Part shown: positions 50,501 through 58,338 of the stretch, piece after piece | How the letters are laid out: every line of letters begins with the position of its first letter | How positions within the stretch are numbered: the first letter of the stretch is position 1 | Assembly (NCBI GenBank): GCA_028564675.1 | Contig: JAOVVO010000003.1 | Coordinates: forward strand, 434,001-498,000 | Source: Onchocerca lupi | Taxonomy: Eukaryota; Nematoda; Chromadorea; Rhabditida; Onchocercidae | Length of the DNA stretch: 64,000 nt | Direction: 5' to 3' | The notes under the pieces: model-generated | Databases searched by the model: none | What the model was told of the DNA's origin: nothing | The model's input: the letters and a program-made list of their open reading frames with translations, nothing else | Made by a program: the position numbers and the translations under genes

Positions 50501-50932
50501 ATGGATTATTACCGTTGGCTTGAAGCTTTTCATGTTATTTCTGTCATTATGTGGATGGCAGGTATGCTCTACTTGCCTAGGCTTTATGTTTACCACGCAG
50601 CTGTAAAGCTAGGATCAGAAAACGATAGCTTACTTCAAACAATGGAAAAAAAGCTACTTAAATATATTGTAAACCCTGCAATGCTTTTTTCGCTTGGTTT
50701 TGGTGTTGCACTAATGATGATAAGAGAAGCATACTACGAAGGATGGTTTCATGTAAAAGTATTAGCATTATTCTTTATGTTTGCTATTCATGTGCTACTT
50801 ATAAAACATAGGAAAAATTTTGCAATGGGTTTAAATAAGAAAGCTCATGTTTATTTTCGTGTCCTAAATGAGGTAATCACAGTACTAATAATAGTTATAA
50901 TTATTGCAGTGATTGTGAAACCGTTTCACTAA
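50501..50932 (+). CDS. hemJ: Protoporphyrinogen oxidase HemJ
   Basis: A 143-residue four-helix membrane protein of the HemJ (UPF0093) family, which oxidises protoporphyrinogen IX in haem synthesis. The conserved histidine and Arg/Tyr appear in EAFHVISVIMWMAGMLYLPR near residue 10-29 and the second basic block in KHRKNFAMGLNKKAHVYFRV. With hemB it is one of two haem genes here. Length is typical. Confidence 0.92.
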   Translation: MDYYRWLEAFHVISVIMWMAGMLYLPRLYVYHAAVKLGSENDSLLQTMEKKLLKYIVNPAMLFSLGFGVALMMIREAYYEGWFHVKVLALFFMFAIHVLLIKHRKNFAMGLNKKAHVYFRVLNEVITVLIIVIIIAVIVKPFH

Positions 50933-50966
50933 CCTTTATTCAAGAAACAGTTGTTTAAGAATCTTA

Positions 50967-50995
50967 TTGACATTTTTTAATATCTGTGATAAAAT
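50967..50995 (+). promoter_or_regulatory. Near-consensus sigma-70 promoter of the orphan gene at 51028
   Basis: A perfect TTGACA at 50967-50972, a 17-base spacer, then TAAAAT (five of six) at 50990-50995. The start codon of the next gene is 33 bases downstream. This is the best promoter match seen in the window. Confidence 0.75.
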
Positions 50996-51027
50996 ATATA
51001 GTGTTCAAGGGTTTAAAGTAAAAACTT

Positions 51028-51537
51028 ATGAGTAGTGAAGTTCAAGGTCCAAATATTGCAGAGTGGCAAGCTCAACAACAACACCAAGAACACCAAGGAA
51101 GAAAGAGCGGTTTTGGTCTTGGTCATAGTGACTCTGTTGCTACGATTGTAGATGGAATGAAATGGCTGTTCAGCTTTCATGAAGGAGCAATTACTTCTTA
51201 CAATAACGTGTTTGAAGGTTTGATAAGTGGTAGTAGTTTGGTAACGTTATTTGGAAAATCAGGTAACATGTTTGATATAAAATTTCTTGAAGGTCTTGCA
51301 GAACATTTTTCAGGTGGAGGAGGAGACGGTGAAGGCGTAACATTGGAAGAAATGGATATGGGTTACAGTAATAAAGGTTCTCATCTAGATGATTACTCTA
51401 ACTTTGGCAGTGAAATAGCTCATAGTGCTGACGGTTTACATGGTATATATAATTCAGGTGATTATTATGATTGTTCTTTTTCACCTACTCCTTTACCTTC
51501 TGTTGGGGATGACCATGGACATGAGCTTAGTGCCTAA
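51028..51537 (+). CDS. Unrecognised 169-residue acidic, Gly/Ser/His-rich protein
   Basis: No family recognised. The protein is hydrophilic, with no signal peptide or membrane helix. It begins with a Gln/His-rich patch (EWQAQQQHQEHQGRKSGFGL), has a mixed helical middle (VDGMKWLFSFHEGAITSYNN), a Gly-rich spot (FSGGGGDGEGVTLEEMDM) and an acidic, His-bearing tail ending in PSVGDDHGHELSA. It sits behind a near-consensus promoter, downstream of hemJ. The mixture of a soluble body and an unstructured tail would fit a secreted effector, but nothing in the sequence proves this. It is likely a lineage-specific gene. Confidence 0.75.
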   Translation: MSSEVQGPNIAEWQAQQQHQEHQGRKSGFGLGHSDSVATIVDGMKWLFSFHEGAITSYNNVFEGLISGSSLVTLFGKSGNMFDIKFLEGLAEHFSGGGGDGEGVTLEEMDMGYSNKGSHLDDYSNFGSEIAHSADGLHGIYNSGDYYDCSFSPTPLPSVGDDHGHELSA

Positions 51538-51624
51538 GAACTGATTAAATAACAGTTAGGGAGTAATATTTTTCTTTAATTTATCATGATTGATACGAAT
51601 TAGTTTTAGGATCAACAGGAAGTA

Positions 51625-51954
51625 TTGGAAAAAAACTGTAGATTTACTGCCAAAGAGAAGGAAAAAATATCAGGTAAAAGTACTCAGTATCTACTAAAAT
51701 TTCGCTTTGCTAACGAATTAAGCAAAATTGTTAAGCACAAAATATTTAATATCTCTGATGAGAGGTTTTACAAAGATTTAAAAAAGAGTTTACTTGGCAC
51801 AGGCATTAAAGTAGAAGTTGATATTAAAGATCTAGCAAATGTTGCTTCTTTGCCTATTGATCTCTTAGTTAATGTAATAGCTAGTATTGCAGGCCTTGAG
51901 ACAGTTATGCACATAATAGAAAGTGGCACTAAAGTCATTGGCATTAACAAATAA
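51625..51954 (+). CDS. Unrecognised 109-residue helical protein
   Basis: No family recognised. It starts at a TTG preceded by AGGAAG, an acceptable ribosome-binding site, with an in-frame stop a few codons upstream. The N-terminal half is basic (FTAKEKEKISGKSTQYLLKF); the C-terminal half is a mildly hydrophobic helix pair (NVASLPIDLLVNVIASIAGL). It follows the orphan at 51028 by about 90 bases and may share its promoter. The use of a TTG start lowers certainty. Confidence 0.55.
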   Translation: MEKNCRFTAKEKEKISGKSTQYLLKFRFANELSKIVKHKIFNISDERFYKDLKKSLLGTGIKVEVDIKDLANVASLPIDLLVNVIASIAGLETVMHIIESGTKVIGINK

Positions 51955-52203
51955 AGAAAGTATTGTTTGCAGTGGGAAATTACTACTTAAGAAAGCTAAA
52001 AAAATATATAATAATTTACTATTGATTCTCAACACAATGCAATGACAACAAATGCATAGAAAAGGTGGTAGAGTTAACAATAGAAAATTTTGATAGCTAT
52101 TCAACATCAATTTGCTACTTAATATAATAAATAGATATTGACCGTGAAAGCTTATTGCTAAAGGAATTAGCGCATGTAAAACCCTAATGTATAGCTAGAA
52201 ATT

Positions 52204-52962
52204 TTAATGATCTAGAATATACTCTTTTGTTAAGGAAAACCGAGCGTTTTCAAATACTTCTTGGACGCTTCCAGATTCAACAATTTTGCCATTATGAAAG
52301 AAAATTACACTATTAGATAATTTTTTAGCTTGTTTCATTGAATGAGTTACCATAATTATGGTAAATCTTAATTTTAACTCTTGTATAAGATTTTCGATTG
52401 CATTGGTTGCCATTGGATCAAGCGCGGAACATGGTTCATCCATCAATAAAATAGTCGGTTTTACTGCAATTGCGCGAGCAATGCACAGCCTTTGCTGTTG
52501 ACCGCCAGATAAATCTAATGCACTATCCCGTAATCTATCTTTCAATTCTTCCCATAAACCAACTTTGGTTAAACTATTCTCCACTATTTCATCTAATTTT
52601 CCCTTATTTTTTACCATGCCATGTAATTTAGGACCATAAGCAACGTTATCATATATTGATTTTGGAAAAGGGTTTGGTTTTTGAAATACCATACCGACTT
52701 TTGCTCTGAGCAGTACAACATCCATATCACGTGAATATATATTACCTAGTCCATCGATAGTCAGTCCACCAATAACTTTGCATCCCGGTACGTAATCATT
52801 CATGCGATTGAAACAACGTAAAAATGTCGATTTACCGCATCCAGATGGTCCAATGAAAGTAGTAACTTTTCTTTTAGGAATATCTAGGTTTATATCGAAT
52901 AAGACTTGTTTAGAGTTATACCAAAGATTTAAATTTTTAACGGAGGCACGTGTATCACTCAT
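52204..52962 (-). CDS. pstB: Phosphate ABC transporter ATPase
   Basis: A 252-residue ATPase of the high-affinity phosphate importer. It shows Walker [14 protein letters not shown] near 39, signature [15 protein letters not shown] near 150, Walker [14 protein letters not shown] near 172, and the PstB-specific [20 protein letters not shown]. The frame opens earlier at 53019, inside dapB, but the ATG at 52962 overlaps the dapB stop as ATGA and gives a normal N-terminus. pstS, pstC, pstA and phoU are not here. Confidence 0.94.
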   Translation of the reverse strand: MSDTRASVKNLNLWYNSKQVLFDINLDIPKRKVTTFIGPSGCGKSTFLRCFNRMNDYVPGCKVIGGLTIDGLGNIYSRDMDVVLLRAKVGMVFQKPNPFPKSIYDNVAYGPKLHGMVKNKGKLDEIVENSLTKVGLWEELKDRLRDSALDLSGGQQQRLCIARAIAVKPTILLMDEPCSALDPMATNAIENLIQELKLRFTIIMVTHSMKQAKKLSNSVIFFHNGKIVESGSVQEVFENARFSLTKEYILDH

Positions 52963-53753
52963 ATTATACTCTGCATTGAATAGAGCCCTGGAGTTTTCCT
53001 CTTGTTCTCGTATAGCCATATTGCTGCTTGAACAGCGCCTTTAGCAAATGCTGTTCGATCGATTGCTTTGTGATTTAATTCTATTCGTTCATCAGGATTA
53101 ATAAACATTACGCTATGATCTCCTACTACTCCACCTCCACGAGATACTGCAAAACCTATTCCACTCTTTTCTCTTATGTTTGAACTGTTAAGTAAGTATT
53201 GATTGAACTTTAAATCTCTTTTTAGAGCGTTAGCAATCGCATTACCAAGTTCTATAGCTGTTCCAGATGGTGAACCTTTTTTTAAGCTGTGATGCATTTC
53301 CCAAATCTCAGCGTCATATTTATCTCCTAAAAGCTCAGCAGCCTTTTTTACCAATTTTAGCAACACATTAACTCCAACACTCATGTTTGCCGACCACAAT
53401 ATCGGAATCTCAGCAGCATACTCTTTTAAATTGATATCTTCTATTCCAGTTGTTCCACTAATCAGAGGTGTTTTGAATTTCACGGCCGCCTTAAGGCAGG
53501 CTAACATACATTCTTTAGTTGTAAAATCTATTACAATATCTGATAACTCGAATACATCATTGATGGAATTTGTAATTTTGATTCCTAAAATAGAACTGTG
53601 ACCTATGATTTGTCCAATATCCAAACCTATGTATTTACTACCAAAGCGGGTAACAGCACCTGCTATCTCTACTTTAGTATTTGTAACTAATTCACTAAGT
53701 ATTTTTTTGCCCATCCTTCCTAAGCAGCCTATTACTCCAACTCTGATTTTCAT
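52959..53753 (-). CDS. dapB: 4-hydroxy-tetrahydrodipicolinate reductase
   Basis: A 264-residue NAD(P)H-dependent reductase, the second step of DAP synthesis after DapA (20041). The nucleotide-binding motif is [15 protein letters not shown] at the N-terminus. The substrate-binding and catalytic block is [20 protein letters not shown] near 150-170. It overlaps pstB by four bases, an unusual partner for translational coupling. Confidence 0.95.
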   Translation of the reverse strand: MKIRVGVIGCLGRMGKKILSELVTNTKVEIAGAVTRFGSKYIGLDIGQIIGHSSILGIKITNSINDVFELSDIVIDFTTKECMLACLKAAVKFKTPLISGTTGIEDINLKEYAAEIPILWSANMSVGVNVLLKLVKKAAELLGDKYDAEIWEMHHSLKKGSPSGTAIELGNAIANALKRDLKFNQYLLNSSNIREKSGIGFAVSRGGGVVGDHSVMFINPDERIELNHKAIDRTAFAKGAVQAAIWLYENKRKTPGLYSMQSII

Positions 53754-53867
53754 AAAGCTTTTTATGTTATATTAGATCTTTTTTGCAACTTTGTCATTGT
53801 TGTAAGCTATGATCTAAATAAATTTACTTACAATTTAAAATAAGTATATATCTTATCGAGATATATA
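53754..53867. other. Upstream region of dapB
   Basis: Short AT-rich stretch between dapB (minus strand, reading away) and the decayed frame to its right; it likely contains the dapB-pstB promoter. No clear box was seen. Confidence 0.3.
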
Positions 53868-54680
53868 CTAAACTACCATGCTTTTTTCGTTATCAAGTGT
53901 GTGATTTTCTTTTACAAGATTATATATATGCTTCTTTAATACACTATGGCTTACTTTAATGATGTTTTCTAAATTCTTAATTATAAGACGTCCATGGTGT
54001 TTGCCAAGTAAAATTAACATTTTAGCTGAAAGTAGCGGCAAACAGGAATTTAATACTTTTTCATGTGCATCTTTTCTAGAATGAGACTTCTTGCTTTTGT
54101 AGTAATCTTTAGAAGAACATAAGCCGTATGCTAAAGTTACATCTGTATTCTCTTTAGAGACGTTGAGTATAATGCAAAGTTAAGTAATATCTCTTGTAAC
54201 TTTTAGTTATTATCTCGAGAAAACTTTGAATCAAGTAGACATGCCCTAATAATTCTAGTAATAAAAAAGTTGCAAAAATACCAGAGCAATCTTCTATTTC
54301 TATCTTAAAAGAGGTGATAGCTAAAAAAGTAACTATAAAGATACCGATAATATTACTGGCTGATTCAACAAATAAGTTTTTCATCTTTATCACTATTTTA
54401 AAAATTATGCCTAAATTTTTTTCAGATTTGTCAAATGCCTAAATATAATTACGAGGTTTTTTATATTCTCTATTTCTCATATACCTTTAATCTTTATATA
54501 AAAATTTGTAAACTAGATATGAAATTGCTCTATAATTTTTCTGTAAATAGCATATTTCAAAATTTTGAAATACCTCTTCACATAAATACGCATATCTAGC
54601 TATTTCTTGTTCAATATGAATAAAAAGGACAAATACTTCTAATTGTAATAGCAATTTTCTTGAGCACTTATGCCCCCTAA
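53868..54680 (-). pseudogene. Decayed membrane-protein gene, unrecognised
   Basis: Read on the minus strand from about 54680, one frame carries protein-like sequence with two in-frame stops: EQEIARYAYLCEEVFQNFEI, then YRAISYLVYKFLYKD, stop, REYKKPRNYI, stop. From 54393 it is open for 79 codons with two hydrophobic helices (IIGIFIVTFLAITSF, IFATFLLLELLGHVYLI). A +1 frameshift near 54160 leads into about 95 more open codons without a start (LCSSKDYYKSKKSHSRKD, RLIIKNLENIIKVSHSVLKK) ending at 53868. The total would be about 260 residues. Family unknown. Confidence 0.5.
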
Positions 54681-54900
54681 GGGCTAATTACTAACAATTA
54701 TAATACCTCTTTAAACTGATCAATTTCAGTAGCTAATTTTAGCATTTTGGTGTTATTACGATTTTTGAAATATCAGGCATATTTGCACTTTTGTCTAGCT
54801 ATATCTAATTATACCTTATTAGTAATAGTATAAAAACGTAGAGAGCGCACTTAAAGTTAATAGGTAAAAATATTATCTTGTGATAAGGCTATAAGAAAAA
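54681..54900. other. Intergenic region right of the relic
   Basis: About 220 bases of AT-rich DNA containing short runs of pyrimidines. No gene, repeat or strong promoter recognised. Confidence 0.3.
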
Positions 54901-55905
54901 CTAGGAGCCAACGCCAGCCATTTGTAGGATATGCTGAAAAATTATCCTATGATCTAAATCAGTTGTTTTACAGGTAATTTCTAAACTTATTAATTTCTCT
55001 ATAAACTTCTTGAGTTCTGAAAGTTGGAAAACTGTTAGATGAGATTTAAAACTTCGTAATTGTTTAAAGAATAACGGGGGATTCAGTTGGTTAATTGCGT
55101 CTTGTTCATTCATTCCACTTTGTATTAACAGTAAAACGTTTTCAAGATGTAAAAAATAATTTGATATGATACGAATCAGTGCTATTGGTGAAAAATTTTC
55201 TTGTAATATTAATGTATCAGAAACTTTGATGAATTGTGCCATATCTCTGTTTGCTATAGCAGAGAACAGATTATTAAGTGTAACATAACCATTGCTAGAA
55301 GTTGAAAGGCATAGTTCTATATCAGCATGTTTAAGATCTTTTCTTTCTCCCAGATATAAAACTAATTTCTCAAGCTCTGAATATATAGGCAAGTTATTAT
55401 AATTAAAGTAAGATTGCAAATGATAGATTATTTCAGTTGTATATTTTATACCATTTCGCTTCAGATAATTTAGTATTATATCACAAAGGTTACTATTGCT
55501 GTCCTTATAGCAAGCAATGACACCAAAAATTTTTGAGCTTTCCATATAACCTTTAGTTGTAGAGTTATACGGGAGATCGCTTGCTACCATTACTACATAA
55601 TGACCATTTGTGTTATAATCCAACACATTCTTCAACTCTTTGGATATTCCCCTAGTTATATTTATCAGCTTAATTAATTTCTTGTTAGTAAACATCGAAA
55701 TATTTACCAGTTCAGAAGATAACAAACCAGGCGATTTATCTACTATCGCAAAGTCCATCACCTGAACTGAATATTCACTTAAGCTAGTAATTACTTCTTG
55801 TGCAAAAAAATCTACTCTGTTATTATCGCTTCCATAAATTAACACACCCCTTAAAGCATCAGGTTTCTCTAAGAACTTTTTAATCTTAGATGGTGTAATT
55901 CTCAT
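54901..55905 (-). CDS. holA: DNA polymerase III subunit delta
   Basis: A 334-residue clamp-loader subunit that opens the beta clamp. The N-terminal AAA-like fold shows VLIYGSDNNRVDFFAQEVI; ELVNISMFTNKKLIKLINI and the C-terminal helical collar (ALIRIISNYFLHLENVLLLI) fit HolA. The family diverges quickly, so the match rests on overall layout and length. Confidence 0.85.
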   Translation of the reverse strand: MRITPSKIKKFLEKPDALRGVLIYGSDNNRVDFFAQEVITSLSEYSVQVMDFAIVDKSPGLLSSELVNISMFTNKKLIKLINITRGISKELKNVLDYNTNGHYVVMVASDLPYNSTTKGYMESSKIFGVIACYKDSNSNLCDIILNYLKRNGIKYTTEIIYHLQSYFNYNNLPIYSELEKLVLYLGERKDLKHADIELCLSTSSNGYVTLNNLFSAIANRDMAQFIKVSDTLILQENFSPIALIRIISNYFLHLENVLLLIQSGMNEQDAINQLNPPLFFKQLRSFKSHLTVFQLSELKKFIEKLISLEITCKTTDLDHRIIFQHILQMAGVGS

Positions 55906-55968
55906 ATCTTTTACATGATATCATTTTTACTTAATTGAAAAATTATTTTATAGTATCATATATATTAC

Positions 55969-56082
55969 TTACCGTGTTCTGGGTGTTATTTGATTAATCT
56001 GTTTCTCTGAGAATATATTTATAATAAAATTTTTTTTATAAGGATCAGACATGTATTTAGAAAAAAGTTCTCCTTCAGTCAT
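55969..56082 (-). CDS. Small open frame of 37 codons, uncertain
   Basis: An ATG at 56082 opens a 37-codon frame (MTEGELFSKYMSDPYKKNFI... PRTR) that ends 63 bases before the holA start, on the same strand. Its composition is protein-like. It could be a small gene, an upstream leader of holA or a remnant. No family recognised. Confidence 0.25.
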   Translation of the reverse strand: MTEGELFSKYMSDPYKKNFIINIFSEKQINQITPRTR

Positions 56083-56206
56083 ATTACTTACTCCATAAAT
56101 TAATAGCTATAACCACATATACATAATAAAAATTATTTTACCCTAAAGCAACTTCAATATACGTTTAATAACCTATTAGGTAGGTCATTAATAGCCTAAA
56201 ACGGAA

Positions 56207-57016
56207 TTAAGCCAATTTATTTGATATCAACCTCATAAAATAAGCAATAATTAAGTATGTAGCTGCTACAAGTATAATTGTAGGTCCTGTTAGTAAATCA
56301 AGACTTGCAGATAATATCAAGCCTGATATTCCAGAGATCACAGAAAAACCTGTTGCAGCAATAATCATCTGTACTGGAGTTTTTGAGATAAGCCTTGCAG
56401 ATGAGGCTGGTATCAATAAAAATGCAGCGATGAGTAATATTCCTATTAATTGGGCAGATATTGCTATAAATATAGCAAGAGTAATTAAGAATTCTAGTCT
56501 AACTAAACTCACGTTTACTTTCTCAACTATTGCCAAATCTTGATCAATTGAAATTATTAGCCAGTATCGCCATCTAAACGCTAATATCAGAGTAACTACT
56601 ACTGAGATTAGAAAAATTAATACTATATCACTCTGTTCCAATGTTAATATATCGCCAAATAGCGAATTAATAATACTACCATTGCTAGACGGGAAAAAGG
56701 ACATCAATATTAAACTTGATGATAAAACTACATTAGTAACGATGTTTAATATCGTATCAACAGAATATAATTTATTAAAATTAAGGGAAAGTAGTATTGC
56801 AAAAGCAATTGCTATAAGCATTATGCTGATTGATGGACTAATTCTAAGGATCAAAGCTAGTGCAATACCAAGTAGCGAAGAATGAGATAAGCTATCACCC
56901 AAATATGATAATCTTTGCCATATCATAAATGATCCTAATATACCTGTCACCGAGCTAATTATAAGTATTGCAATCAGGCTGTTAATAAAGAAGCCTTGCA
57001 TAAATATTTCAAACAT
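56207..57016 (-). CDS. znuB: Zinc ABC transporter permease (ABC-3 family)
   Basis: A 269-residue membrane permease with about eight helices, of the ZnuB/ABC-3 family that imports zinc or manganese. Family blocks are MIWQRLSYLGDSLSHSSLLG near 30-50 and AAFLLIPASSARLISKTPVQ near 190-210. It starts one base after the upstream gene's stop, in the run ispE-Mth938-like-znuB. znuA and znuC are not here. Zinc is the likely metal but manganese or iron is possible. Confidence 0.88.
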   Translation of the reverse strand: MFEIFMQGFFINSLIAILIISSVTGILGSFMIWQRLSYLGDSLSHSSLLGIALALILRISPSISIMLIAIAFAILLSLNFNKLYSVDTILNIVTNVVLSSSLILMSFFPSSNGSIINSLFGDILTLEQSDIVLIFLISVVVTLILAFRWRYWLIISIDQDLAIVEKVNVSLVRLEFLITLAIFIAISAQLIGILLIAAFLLIPASSARLISKTPVQMIIAATGFSVISGISGLILSASLDLLTGPTIILVAATYLIIAYFMRLISNKLA

Positions 57017-57017
57017 A

Positions 57018-57383
57018 CTACATTGCTTTTAGGTAAGTCACAACAAATCTGTTTTCAGATATCAGGACATTATGTGTTCTACATGCTGCATCAGTTGTCA
57101 TAAACTCAAAGTTCAATCCCTTTTGTTCCGTAAGGTAAGACTTTACTGAAACATTGATTGTCTTACATGTTATACCAGTGCCTATTAACAAAATCTCTAT
57201 CTTCTCTGTTAAAAAAGACATAAAATGTTCCTTACTATTTATATTACTTTCTTTGAGTTCAATAACTTTTTCAGAGAAAACTATAATCGAGCTACAATAT
57301 TCTTGATTCTTTACCAAGAATTTTCCTATCTCGTAACTATATATAAAGTTTTTACTCTGAAGAATTAAAGGGATTATATCCAT
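57018..57383 (-). CDS. Mth938-like domain protein (DUF498 family)
   Basis: A 121-residue single-domain protein related to mitochondrial complex I assembly factor NDUFAF3. Family features are LLIGTGITCK near 65-75 and the C-terminal block NFEFMTTDAACRTHNVLISE. In alphaproteobacteria it often lies near secDF/yajC; here it is between ispE (gap three bases) and znuB (gap one base), so co-transcribed with both. A role in complex I assembly is inferred from the family. Confidence 0.8.
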   Translation of the reverse strand: MDIIPLILQSKNFIYSYEIGKFLVKNQEYCSSIIVFSEKVIELKESNINSKEHFMSFLTEKIEILLIGTGITCKTINVSVKSYLTEQKGLNFEFMTTDAACRTHNVLISENRFVVTYLKAM

Positions 57384-57386
57384 AAA

Positions 57387-58253
57387 TCAAACTATTAACT
57401 GGGTGCCACATACCCACCATTCTGGCTGCTTTTCTCTGATATTAGCTACAGCAGCCTTTGCATTTTTTTCACTATCAAATACTCCAAAACATGCTACACC
57501 ACTACCTGACATGCGAGATAGCACGGAACCCTTTTGAGACTCTAATGCTAATATCACATCCTTAATTTCAGGTACAAGACTTACCGCTATTTCTTGAAGA
57601 TCATTTCTAGTTTCTTTAAGGAGTCTCAATATATCCTTTCCAAGGTCATCGCTCCATTCAATTGGTTTAGAGAAATTCCCTTTATATTTTGAAAATACTT
57701 CTGGTGTACTCAAAAACTTTTTTTTTGGTTTCACAAGTACTACACTTCTGGGTAAAGAAAATTTTTTTATGGGATATAACTCTTCACCAATACCTCTAAC
57801 CAAAACTGGCTTATTATCTATACTTGCAGGAACGTCAGCACCAATGCTTACAGCTATTTCATTTAAGATTGATCTGTCAATTCGCCATAACTTTCCTAGC
57901 GTACGTATTACAGCTCCAGCATCTGAGGAACTGCTACCTAGACCTGCAGCAGTTGGCACATTTTTTACAACTTTTATAACGACTTTAGTACGTATAGGAG
58001 CATATCTGAGCAGTAAATTAATTGCTTTCATTACGGTGTTGTACCTGTTACTTATTTTGAGTTCAGAATTTATGAATTCGACTATAGAGTTATCGTACCT
58101 GAATTCCTTTTCACCTACCTTTATTTCTAAGAAATTCGAAAGATTAGCAAAAACAAATAAGCCTTCAACTAAATGATATCCTATTTCTTTTTTTTCCATA
58201 ACATGCAAAAAAAGATTAATCTTTGCAGGAGCCTTTACACAAAAACTTTTCAT
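57387..58253 (-). CDS. ispE: 4-diphosphocytidyl-2-C-methyl-D-erythritol kinase
   Basis: A 288-residue GHMP kinase in the MEP pathway of isoprenoid synthesis, which supplies the prenyl units used by UbiA. Motif 1 is VKAPAKINLFLHVMEK at the N-terminus, the phosphate loop is PTAAGLGSSSSDAGAV near 103, and motif 3 is SRMSGSGVACFGVF near 250. It is first in a tight minus-strand run and divergent from addA. Confidence 0.95.
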   Translation of the reverse strand: MKSFCVKAPAKINLFLHVMEKKEIGYHLVEGLFVFANLSNFLEIKVGEKEFRYDNSIVEFINSELKISNRYNTVMKAINLLLRYAPIRTKVVIKVVKNVPTAAGLGSSSSDAGAVIRTLGKLWRIDRSILNEIAVSIGADVPASIDNKPVLVRGIGEELYPIKKFSLPRSVVLVKPKKKFLSTPEVFSKYKGNFSKPIEWSDDLGKDILRLLKETRNDLQEIAVSLVPEIKDVILALESQKGSVLSRMSGSGVACFGVFDSEKNAKAAVANIREKQPEWWVCGTQLIV

Positions 58254-58338
58254 TTATATATCTTTTCACTAACACTACTTTTACAGTATATTTTACAATG
58301 CCATTTTAGTCAAATTCTATACAATTTTTACTCTTTTG

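Noticed and set aside
57769..58176. 135-codon plus-strand frame opposite ispE
   Set aside because: Antisense to a certain gene and without ribosome-binding site or recognised domain.
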